A program made the translations under genes and the position numbers. Source: Haemonchus contortus (lineage: Eukaryota > Nematoda > Chromadorea > Rhabditida > Trichostrongylidae). From it: a stretch of DNA of 64,000 bases. The notes beneath the pieces are model-generated. The model was not told the origin of the DNA, ran no database searches, and saw only the letters and a list, made by a program, of their open reading frames with translations. Positions 11,316-21,819 of this stretch are shown piece after piece (within the stretch, counting starts at the first letter, position 1; every line of letters begins with the position of its first letter). Location of the stretch: positions 20,020,545-20,084,544 of the forward strand of contig LS997566.1 in NCBI GenBank assembly GCA_000469685.2, read 5' to 3'.

Positions 11316-14300
11316 ATGTCAACGTGGCGGGCAGCAGTCGGCGTAAAACCACCGATAGCACCGAAACCGGTCGAGGAAGATGAGTGGGAAACCGATCCTG
11401 ATTTCATTGTATGTTACACCATTTGATACAGCTCAGTACAGCTTTTTCAAGAACAATTCGTTCAGAATGACATCAGCGAAAAGGCAAGTCGTTGGGGTGC
11501 AAAGACTGTTGAAGGTTCAGGACATCAGGAGCATTTCAACATGGATAAGTTCCGAAAAGAGGCTCTGGAAGCAGACAAAATACAGCAGGTAAGGGTCTTT
11601 TTCCTACTTATAGATGTGTAGCGTTTGATTCCACACTTCCGCAGGAGAAGAAGCTCGAGCAGATGCCCAAGCCAAGTGAAGGATATGGAGGAAAGTTTGG
11701 AGTAATGACTGATCGAATGGACAAAGTGGGTAGAAGCTAACCCTTTCTGATGTGGTTTGCTTGATGCAATCTTCAATAATTATTTATTTTAGGCAGCTGT
11801 TTCATACGATTATAAAGGAAAGGTGGATCCACACGCTTCACAGAAGGACTATTCGATAGGATTTGGTGGAAAGTACGGCGTGCAAACGGACCGTAAGGAC
11901 AAATCTGCAGCAGGGTGGGATGAGAAGGTTGACTTATCGAAGCACGAGAGCCAAAAAGGTAATTTTTCTTACATGATTTCAGGTCCCTTCATTTTTTGAA
12001 TGGTATTGAATTTTGCCAAACGGTAATATTTCCTACTCATTGCATGAACCTTGTTTGTCGCAATTCTCCCTCCCTAAATTTTTTTGCCTGATATTTTTTC
12101 GTTGTTGAAGACGAGTTTTATCAAGGTGGATGGTAGTTCTATCTCAATACGGTCTTGTCCCCCAACAAGAGTGCATCGACGTACTGCTAGCAAGGATGTG
12201 AATCGTTCGATCAGGGCGCGAATTTTTCGGGAGGGTATGGGGCCCCTCATGAGAGGCTCGCTGCTTTTCGAAAATTTCACCCGTCACGCATGGAGTATTT
12301 TCCTCCTGACCAAACGTCATGTACACACGTGCCGAATAGGACTTTATAGGCCCCATTCAAATATGTAAAATAAATTTTTTGCCCATATTTGATATGTCTC
12401 GTTTCTTCTAGTGTTTGGTAATTAGAACCAGTGTGTCCAGACGGGTAGAATTTCAGTTCATGCTAATCCCGTGTAATCCCGTTAACTGATTTTACAGTTC
12501 AAAAAAAAAAAAAGAAAAAATGACTGTACCAGATTAACAAGGCATCGGTATTCTTAAGGAAGATCTTTGTTTAAGATAACGAGGAAGGCGAAATCTCATT
12601 TTGGGCTGGTGAATTCCCTAACTAACAGCTAGGATGTGTGTACTTTAACAAAACCAACTTTTCTCGTCACTCTGCTCACCAGTCTGTGAAGTGTGTAGTA
12701 TGAATCTACGTTTGAAGGGATCATTATTTTTTCGAGATCGTTTTTCACAACAGTTTCTCCACATTTCTCTGCACTTTTAAATAAAAAATGTTGGATTCAT
12801 GGCGCATATTAAGGGACTTGATGAAATCCTCATGGTTAAATGAGTTTTTTGCAACTCGAAAAACCCTTGGAGCACTCATAGCAGATTCGTACCCACAGTG
12901 ATTTGCAGAGACTAACAATTGCTCGATCGAGTGTTTTCCTTTTCTGAAAAAAATGGTATAATTGATCTATTCAGAGGAATAGATGCCACTTTTGTGTCGC
13001 AATTCTCGCCATTAATCGTGCTAACTGCCCAGAGAGGTTGAAGTTTCTGAACACCTTAATTGCTTCTTTTGAAATTAGGCTTTGTGAAAAGTAGCTCTTA
13101 TTTTTAAGGGTTCGAAAGGTAGTAGGTAAGGTAAGGTAAGGTACAGGTGAGCGGATGATAATCTTCGAAGAACAATTACTTCTCGAGATTAAGTAGTTTC
13201 TTGATGATAGTCTTCATTAAGACGCGTCTGCCGGATACGGAGGAAAATTCGGTGTCCAAGTTGATCGCAAGGATAAATCAGCAGCAGGATGGGATGAAAA
13301 AGTAGTACTATCCAAACATGAGAGTCAGAAAGGTTGGCTTATAGCTGATCCTTCTTTTCTCTTGTTTTCCTCACTTTTCAATTCTATATATTCTACTCTG
13401 CAAGAGAGATATATAATCACTGAAGTAGTGTCGCAAGTGACTTCCTCGTCCTTGGTGACGTGCGCTTAAGCATCGAAAGTTTCCCTGGCATACTGCGTAA
13501 TTGTGGGCAATTTTATACTTATCCCAGAGTATATCCTCTAATTCTCAAAATGGTTCACCGAGGGCTGTTTTCGTTGCTGACATATGTAGTTGATTCTTTT
13601 CTTCGTGGCACTTTCCTTGCGCTGTATATGGCGAACTGTAATGTTTTGTCAATTTCAGATGGTATACAGTTCATTTCAGACGCAGCGACTGGTTACGGTG
13701 GCCGTTTTGGTGTACAGACAGACAGAAAAGACAAATCGGCGGCAGGCTGGGATGAAAAGAACGAACTGACGAAACACGAAAGCCAAATGGGTAGGTTTTT
13801 GCTACTGCACGACTTGAAGGAGGTTGATGTGATGACGGTTAAGGCTATTCTAAGGAAAGAAATATTTCTTTACCTCTATGTTAGATATTCGGGAAACTGA
13901 GATCCAGGAAAAGAGTAAGATTTGCTTTTGAATGGTTGAGGAAACTGAATGGGCGAAATGAAACAAATCATGAAGGAAAGACATACCCTCTCTACTTCGG
14001 AATGTGGAGCAGTAGATGCGGCAAAAGGGGGACCTGTTATGTACTCAGCCCACAGCCCTAGCCCAGAATCACTTCAGTTGTTCATGAAAGAAGGAAAATT
14101 TGGCACCGGTACGAGGAGATGATCAAGTTTGAAATAGTCGTTTTCAGACTACAAAAAAGGATTCGGAGGCAAATTTGGTGTTCAAAAAGATCGTCAGGAT
14201 GCTTCGGCCGTGGGATGGGACACAAAAGAGCAAGTTCCCAAACATGCTAGTCAAACTGGTCTGTTTCTAATCGTTTCTAATGAACGAGAATCATTTAATG

Positions 14301-17300
14301 CTCAGCTTTTTTTTCAGATTACAAGCAAGGGTTCGGCGGCAAGTTTGGCGTGCAAACTGACAGACAGGATAAAGCTGCTGTTGGTTACGATGTTCATGAT
14401 CATCTCGAAAAGCATGAGAGCCAGACTGGTAGTAACCTCTGCATGACTTTTTCAAAAGGTTCTCTCTAATTTTTTCTCTTTAGATTATAAGAAAGGATTT
14501 GGAGGCCGATTCGGAGTTCAGACTGATAGGCAAGATCGCAGTGCCGCAGGGTTTGAGTACCACGAGCAGCTGGCCAAGCACGAAAGTCAGGTTATCAATA
14601 AAGGTTTGTTCCTTTGTGCTTACGCAGCAGTGTGAGTTTTAGATTGTCGGCGACTGTTGCAGGTGAATGAATGACGTGAAAGCTAAACCAATGGTCCTGA
14701 TAGATTTTCCAGCTTTCCCATGGGCTCTTTACTGCTTGCACAGTGCTTCAGTGTAAGCCCGGGATCGACCCGGGAAGCTGCAACCATGCGCAATTTTATT
14801 AGGCATGAGACATGTCTTAAATCCTAGCATGGGGTGCGATTTAAGATTTAGCTGTTCAACTACTAGAAGGCATCAGAAAGCCCAGGAGTCCTTACAAAGT
14901 TGTAACAGAAATGTAGGGTAGGCGAAGAGAGTGTGCGGAGGGTGGGGAATGTGGTCATACACCTCTGAAAATGTCTTTGCCCCAACAGACATTCACTTTA
15001 GCATTTTTAGGTATTGACAAATCGAACAATCAAACTCGAGGGGATGACGAAAAACCATCAGCTCCCACCAGTACTCGAGAGAAAGTTCAGATTCCCGAGA
15101 AGGCGGCCCGAGCCTCAGATTTACGCGCCCGATTCGAAAAGCTGGCAGCGACTGACGTGAGTAATATTAATGTCACATTTATTGAATTTTGGCTAAGTTA
15201 CAAAAGAATCGCATTGAATGCACTGCGTTCTGGGATGGGCGATATAGCTAGAAGGAAAAAATTGTTGAAAGTTGTAATGCCTCTCTAAGAGAGCTTCATT
15301 GGGTTCGGAATTTTTCGGTGAATTCTAGAGGGAGGGCCATCTAAGAAAGCACAATTTTAGAAGGGAAAAACTCTGAGATCACAATGTGTCTGAGAAGAAG
15401 TTCTTGTAAGCATTCTGGAAAAGCCTAGATCACGACATTCGACTGCTGCCTAGAGATAAAATCATTTTTAGGATTTTGAACCAGCATTTGCCTATGTAGC
15501 AACAGGGAAGGCATGTCCTCCTAGTGAAAGCGTGAAAAATCAGCAAATTTGACTCGATCTAAAAATTCTTTACCGGTTAGATTTACAACTCTGAAGTGGG
15601 CTGGCGAAGCTGAGTTCTCATTGAAGTATGGGGGAAAAACTCAAAATCAGGAAAGGTCTTCAAAGATCTTTAGTAAGGTAGTGCTTTTCATCAGCTCGTA
15701 GACAGCCGAACTCAAGCAGACCCGAGGCCTGGTGTGCGGGCTGATAAGGGCACATCTTGTTTGTGAAAGGCATGTTTTACTTTCTACTTGAATGACTTTT
15801 CTCTGGAGAGTTGGTATACATAGCTCAGAGCCTGTGTTCATATATAGCAATTATTTAAAAAAACATAATGGTGATCTTTGAAATTCCAGAGTGGCGACTA
15901 TTAAGTATCTCGAGCTGTCAGGGTGCATACGTTGTGAATACGGCAGTAATTCACCCACATAGCGGCGTAGAATAAGGGGAAATCATTGGTTCACAGTGGT
16001 AAAGCAGTGGTATAGCAAGAAAGCATTGATAGCCCAGTTATAAGTTAGGGTGAAAATGTAGTTGTAGTTGGTGGGGAGAGGGGAGGGGGACAGCACCTTT
16101 TCGAATCACTGGCGGCTAGAGCGCAAAGAGTAGCCGAGCCCATAGTGGTGCTTAGAAATGTTTCGTAGCTTTTTTATGGTATAACTGAGTATTTTTCAAC
16201 TAATTTCAAGAAGGGGAGGAGCTCCGGAGTGGGTGAGCCAACTGAACTTTTAATTTTTATCTCATCTCAGCTTTTTGCACGAGATAACCATCTCACCCAC
16301 CTCGGAGCCTCTCCCCTTTTTGAAGTTAAGTAGAAACAATATTATTCTGGCTAAAAAGCATCTCCAAGAACGAGTAAATCGGCTACTCCTCCTCCTCTGC
16401 GTTCTAGACGTCAGGGATTCGAAAAGTGCTGCCAATGTTCAGAGAAAAATCAAAAACCGTTACGTCGCTGCTGTACAGTACTTGATATGCTGATCATGCT
16501 GATCGAACAAGTATGATCCGCATAAGCGATGAACGGCTCAAAAATGATAGCATAGTATTGAAAAAAAAACCATTATGGGGTGGACCAAAGTAGAAGTCTT
16601 AGCGACATACCTGTAAAAATCAAAAGAAAACAATGATTGTCTCTAAGAACTGGTAATTGAGGTTAGATTGAAGTAGGACTTCGAGGACACTGTGATGAGT
16701 AGTGTTAAAATGATCTACCGTGAATTATCTAAAATTAGAAATCTAAATCACTGGTTAACTTTCAAGAACAACACAGAGTGAGAGGAAATTCATTTGTCGA
16801 AAATAAATGAGCTCGTTTACGTTTTGTCTATTTTCCTAAATAGGTATCCTCTTATTAATATGAAATTTCAAATTTTTTAGAAGCTCATGCACGCCTTGAA
16901 ATTTGTTGATCAAAGCTTGACAGTCTGAACCTATCAATGAGCTCCTTTCAAGGTTTCTTTCAGTCTGTTGATCGGGTCGCTGCTGAACGAGAGAGAAGAA
17001 AACGCGAGGATCAAGAATTGCAGGAGCGGCAACGACGTGAAGAAGTTAGTTATCTAGTTAGGAATATCTTTCTGCCTCTCGGAAATTGAAGAACATCGGC
17101 ATATTCCAGCTTCTTTCTTCTGTAGTATGTAGATGTAGTATCTCTCTGTAGTAGCGGAAAATAGGAGGGAATACTATATATGATAAGAATTCGGAAGTAA
17201 GGGTGACTTTGAAAAGACTGGCGGCCAAAGTAGAAAAAGCCTCTCAAAGTGAATGGGATGGAGACTACTCCTCCTTTATTATCTACAAATGGTAGTTGTT

Positions 17301-20300
17301 TTTATAAACATGTAATTTCCTCAAATAATTCATTTCTAGGAGGAAAGGCAACGTCGCATCGAAGAAGAATGGAAGAAACAAGAAGCAGAACATCCAGTCG
17401 ATGAAGAACGGCAACGTGCTGAGCAAGATATGAATGAACGGGCTCATTTGGTGAGTGAAATATAAAGCGATGATGTCTGTTGGGTGGCGTTGATCAAAAG
17501 GGCGATGGGGCGGAGGAGCTCGAAAGGGTTTTGTTAGATAGTTTGCGGTTGGGTTGTAGTATCAAAAGAAAAGCGGATCGATGCTACGATAAATTATTTG
17601 GAATTAGCCAGAAAGGGCAAAGTGGAAGTCGGTTTGGACGTCTGGCATCCATAGAAATGAAAAGGAATCTAAGAAATGTAACAGCGCTTCCCCTATAGTG
17701 AAACGGGATTGCGACAAAATGAGTGTGCATGAGTCACATTATAGGAAGTTGTGGAAGATGAGAGGAGATGTTGGGAAGGAAAGGATGCTCGAATACTGCA
17801 AAATCCTGTTGAAAAGGCGAATTTGTCTCGATGGGTTGAAAAATCACAACACAACCACCTTTCCTTTTCAGCAAAGTCAAACAAAGCGTCGAAGTGCTGG
17901 TCCGGCACCGGGAGCAGTGCCAATTATGCCAGGAATTGCTCAACCGGTGACTCCCAAAGAACGGCCACAGCCTAGAGAAGAACTGCCAGTGAGTGCATCT
18001 AGTCACTTTCGAAAACTGTCCCCATTTCTTGTCACTATATCGTATAGGCAAGCCCACCCCCAGCACCAGTGTCTGTCCTACCTCCCATTGGACAAGGAGC
18101 CTCGCATACGCCATCAGTTCCACCAGCTTCTTATGTTAATGCAAGTGAGTTTGTGTTTTCTGATAAATTTGCTGTTGTATTGTTTACTTCTTGAAAATGA
18201 CATTAAGAGCAACATTTACAGCACTTGCTTGCGAACTTCGACGTCCTCCCTCCAGTGATGAAGAGGAGAACAACGATGCCGAATGGGAAGAGGAAGACGT
18301 TGGCTCGAAGGTATCCGATAGCTTCCACCGACACATCTTTTGAAAGTAGTTGTATAGACGATTCTGAAGTTAGTATTTCTCAGGCAGAGTCCCATGCAAG
18401 ACCATCAGCAGCACCTCCAAGTGCTCCTTCTGTTCCTGTTGCAGAGGAGGTGAGTACTGATTGCATTGTCAGCTCTCGAAAAAACTTACTTCCAAATTGA
18501 ATGCTAGGAGGAGATTTTTGGACCTATGGCACAAGCCGGTAAAGTGTCTCATTGTCAGCAAGAAAAGGCCAGGGGGTGGGGGTTTAAGTTAGCCTCTGAA
18601 CGTACATTTGACTCAGTCCACGAGCACTCATAACGGACGGCTCAGCTCGGGCATTTCCCAAAAATGCTATTCATATCAATGTCTTGGGTCCGGGAACTTC
18701 TCCCCTAACACGGCGTCGCACACACCGCACCTGCCGCCTATCGCAGCATTGCGATGGAAGATTGGAGCGCGCAATTTGTGAGATGGGGAGTCCTTTGAAC
18801 ATTTGAATTGTTCGGTCGCTCTCGTCAGTTCCAATGCGATCCTGATCGTCGTTTATATAGGAGGAGTCATTTTAATGTATCAAGTCTAATAAACATGAAA
18901 ACTAAAAAGAAACAGAAGAAAAACGATCAAATCCGATGAAAAAGCAAGCCAATCAACGAAAAATATCGCGTCCTATCGATTGGCGGGAGGCGGATTGAGT
19001 ACGGTAATTGCGGTAACATTTGCCGCATGCCGCAAGGGAGAATGCCGCAATCGGGGGAAAGCTCCGTTACCCCAATGTCTTATCTGGCCTCTAGTCAAGA
19101 TTTGTTAGAGAAGGAAAGACAAACAGGTACTGGAATGGGGCAAATAGAAATGAATCCTACGAGGATCTTACGGTTCTCTCTCCATTCCTAACCTTGGGAA
19201 GTATCCACGATACATGGCGGTAATCTGGAAAAAACAGAATTGGAACAATTGTGGGAGTTGAAGGCTGCGACATAGCATTCTTACAACGAAGAATTACTAG
19301 TAGCCGTGGCCCTGAGGACTAGAACGGCATGGGTCTTTGGAATCGAAGAAATAAGGTTATAGCCTTCGTTAAAGCGAATATGTTCTATTTTGTCGATTTA
19401 TTTGGTACAGAACTCGGGGTATTCAGGCTTCTTGTCCTGGTCCCCTCACAACCATCTTCACATTTCCCAGTTATCTAGCGCCTATATGGAAACCAGGCAG
19501 CAAAAGAAAAGAGCCCGTAAGTGGTGCTTTCGAGACAAAAAAGTTTGCAAGCGGCCTGAAAACAAGTAAAGAAATCTCTCCTCAAAGCGGGTAACGGAAC
19601 TTCTCCCCTATCGCGGCATTCTCCCTTGCGGCATGCGGCGAATTTCACTGCAATTACCGTACCCCGCCAATCGATAGGACGCGAAATTTTTCCTTGACTG
19701 GCTTGCTTTTTCATTGGATTTTATCGTTTTTTCTTCTGTTTCTTTTCAGTTTTCATATTTATTAGACCTGATTAATTAAAATAACTAATCCTATATAAAC
19801 GACGATCAGGATCGCATTGGAACTGAAGAGAGCGGCCGGCCAATTGAAATGTTTAAAGGACTCCCCACCTCACAAATTGCGCGCTCCAATCTTCCATCGC
19901 AATCCTGCGATAGGCGGCGGATGCGGTGTGTGCGACGCCGTGTTAGGGGAGAAGTTCCCGGCCCCCCTCAAAACGAACGATCGCCTCCGGTACTTGTAAC
20001 GTTGTGGTGTAACGCCACTGGTGCACTGTCACGCGCATGGTCTGGTAGGGGGACAGACATTCAACCAATTCTGGATGGAGGCGGCAAAAAGCGCGGCGAA
20101 ATCGCGGTGATTGAAACGACTCTGGTGTCTATCATTGGGGCACAAATTTGAAGTGAGGTAGATAAGTAGCATCAGCTGGCCCTACTTACCCAATCTACTA
20201 GGAACTTGTGCCCCAATGATCGTTTAAACAAAACGAATTCCATTGCGCGATTTGCCGCGTCCATTCAATATCGGGTGAATGTACCCATACCCGTTCCAGT

Positions 20301-21819
20301 AACGTGTTCGATGCTGTCTCAGGCCAACAAAGCCTCTCATTTCTCCAGGGTCTGCTCTCTGCTACACATTCTACAGAGCTGTTTGGAACGACCATGGCCT
20401 CGAATCGTATATCGGCTGACATTCGCTAAGCGCTGTATAGGCCGCATACGCATTCAAAACGCCGCCACGAAACGAAAGTCATTATCCTAGAGAACTTCTC
20501 AGTTTTATGTGACATGGTATCAGTCCACTCCATCGTAGTCCATCCAGAAACCCTTATTTTTGAGCTGTTGTCACACATGCCCTAAAATAAGAACGGGAAT
20601 TTTTGGTTTCCTGGCTTCTCTTCTGGATTTCGCTTGTTTGTGGAGTACCTAGTATCTGCGATTTGATCTCAACAGCGCACATAACCAGGCTATCTGGGGC
20701 AGTGCTTTCGATTTTATAAACAGTTCTTCTGGCAACCTTATTTTCCGTCTTTAAGCTACTCTTTTTCAGCCAAGGTCTCATGTATCGGCAGCTAGCATTC
20801 CACGATATGATGACGATATTCCAAGCGGACCACCACCGCAGGAGCGATACGACCAACCTCCGGTTGAGGTTAGAAACTTCATTTTTGGTTCGATAGGGGA
20901 AATTTCCTAGATTTGAACGATCATCGGCTGGGGTGTAAAGAGGAAACACTCCTGTTTCTCTTCTCATAACTTTCTGTTTTTAAAAGCTTATAAGAACAGA
21001 CATTGGATTCCCCACCGTGGTCTCACCAGTATGGTTCTATTTTTGGTTCCGTGGCTTGCATTTTTTGGCATCTGTCGGTCTATCCTATTGCCAAACTGGT
21101 GTTAGTGGTACCAACGAGAAGAGAGTTCACAGTTGGCGCTGCACTGGGGTCAGTGGACAGCACTATGGCATCAGCACTTCTGATTTCATAAAAGGTCTAG
21201 CGTTCCCTCGACCAAGTAGGGATTAAGCATCACACAATTGCTAGCTACTAAAATCATGAAATAATCGCTGCTTGGTTGGAGAAACCAATAGACCTTCTCA
21301 GCATCAATCTGCTGAGCTCATTCGTAGGTTTTGATAGCCATTCCACAGAAACATGAAAACTTGGGATATAAAAAGTGGTTTCAGGAGGGTGCTCTGGGCG
21401 GTGTCCGACGCATTCCTCTTTGCGGGACGCTCCAGTCGCCTTATATGGACTGCTTGCATTGTATTTTTGTGAATTTAGGAGACTTCCACTGCCACTACTG
21501 ACATAACAGAATCACGTGGAGATCCACTCAAAGGCCCTGCTCATCCACTGGACCCTGCCCTTGGTCTTACAGCTATCGCCATCTACGACTATCAGAAGAA
21601 TGACGATGATGAAATAAGCTTCGAACCGGATGACATAATTACGAATATTGAGCAGGTGACATTGCTATACAAGCGTTTCTACTGTTCTCCATAAAGCATT
21701 CCACTTGTGGAATGTTATTCATGCCTTTCTTTCCTCTTCAGATTGATGCCGGATGGTGGAGAGGAATTTGTAATGGGCAATATGGCCTATTCCCTGCGAA
21801 CTATGTGGAATTACGATGA
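11316..21819 (+). CDS. cttn: Cortactin homologue, 19 coding exons
   Basis: Cortactin binds F-actin and Arp2/3 at branched actin networks. Exons: 11316-11408, 11466-11588, 11645-11725, 11793-11958, 13222-13332, 13680-13790, 14148-14258, 14318-14428, 14484-14603, 15011-15156, 16964-17044, 17340-17450, 17872-17988, 18048-18144, 18222-18310, 18384-18449, 20770-20868, 21479-21655, 21742-21819. All have GT-AG borders, the phases agree, and the product is about 695 residues. Domains: acidic N-terminus with [10 protein letters not shown] (residues 22-31) and the conserved [15 protein letters not shown]; seven cortactin repeats (about 85-339, [16 protein letters not shown], ending KHESQ); charged helical region (about 375-455) rich in ERQRR and EE; proline-rich linkers; SH3 domain (about 642-694) with AIYDY, GWWRG and [11 protein letters not shown]. 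Mammalian proteins have 6.5 repeats. The usual DDW motif is DEW here. The start is the first ATG matching the family N-terminus. A GATAAA at 21903 may be the poly(A) signal. Exon borders in the weakly conserved 420-610 region are the least certain. Confidence 0.93.
11959..13221 (+). other. Cortactin intron 4 (1263 bp)
   Basis: No gene is seen. It contains a short GGTAA tandem array (about four units, near 13123-13141) and AT-rich unique sequence. Open frames on both strands around 12074-12368 have no support. Confidence 0.6.
16089..16432. repeat. Foldback (long inverted repeat) in cortactin intron 10
   Basis: The left arm (about 16089-16236) and right arm (about 16287-16432) are inverted copies about 145 nt long around a roughly 50-nt centre. 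Matching blocks include GGGGAGG with GCTCCG-AG-GTGGGTGAG next to the centre, GAGTAGCCGA in the middle, and CAGCAC-TTTTCGAATC at the outer end. Similarity is highest near the centre. It is a palindromic, foldback-type element without coding capacity. Related single-arm sequence (CTCGGCTAC, CCCTCCTCCTCC, CTCTAG) occurs near 30990-31030. Confidence 0.75.
18686..19072 (-). mobile_element. Miniature inverted-repeat element with 9-bp duplication, copy A
   Basis: 387 bp in cortactin intron 16, reverse orientation relative to copy B. The ends are GGGTCCGGGAACTTCTCCCC on the left and, reverse complemented, GGGTAACGGAGCTTTCCCCC on the right. The insertion is flanked by a perfect 9-bp target duplication, CAATGTCTT (18677-18685 and 19073-19081). 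The internal segments TCCAATCTTCCATCGCAAT-type and TATATAAACGACGATCAGGA-type (on the reverse strand) are shared with the other four copies. A 9-bp duplication with GGG-starting ends suggests the Mutator-like superfamily. Confidence 0.88.
19589..19965 (+). mobile_element. Miniature inverted-repeat element with 9-bp duplication, copy B
   Basis: 377 bp in the same cortactin intron as copy A, in the opposite orientation and 516 bp away. It starts GGGTAACGGAACTTCTCCCC and ends with the inverse of GGGGCCGGGAACTTCTCCCC. The flanking 9-mers are CCTCAAAGC (19580-19588) and CCTCAAAAC (19966-19974), one mismatch. It is closest to copy C at 54397, with long near-identical blocks. The open frame inside (from 19817) is kept only in copies B and C and is probably not a gene. 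Confidence 0.88.
20034..20320. repeat. Large foldback in cortactin intron 16
   Basis: Two inverted arms of about 130 nt (about 20034-20170 and 20181-20320) surround a 10-nt centre. The clearest pairs are TCATTGGGGCACAA near 20135 with its complement at 20197-20220, GTAAGTAGG near the centre, AAATCGCG, and GGATGGAGGCGGC with its counterpart. The arms have drifted and contain small gaps. It lies 70 bp downstream of copy B of the miniature element, so the intron carries two nested sources of RNA hairpin. Confidence 0.8.

Noticed and set aside
13460..13900. 146-codon + strand frame
   Set aside because: It is intron sequence plus cortactin exon 6 (13680-13790) read through both splice sites.
19817..19999. 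Open frame starting [12 protein letters not shown] that recurs at 54626 as MELKRAAGRFKC
   Set aside because: Both lie inside copies of the same miniature element, and the DNA is as similar as the protein. Copies A, D and E do not keep the frame, so it is repeat sequence and not a conserved gene.
20554..20967. 137-codon - strand frame
   Set aside because: It is antisense to cortactin exon 17 and flanking intron, with no family similarity.
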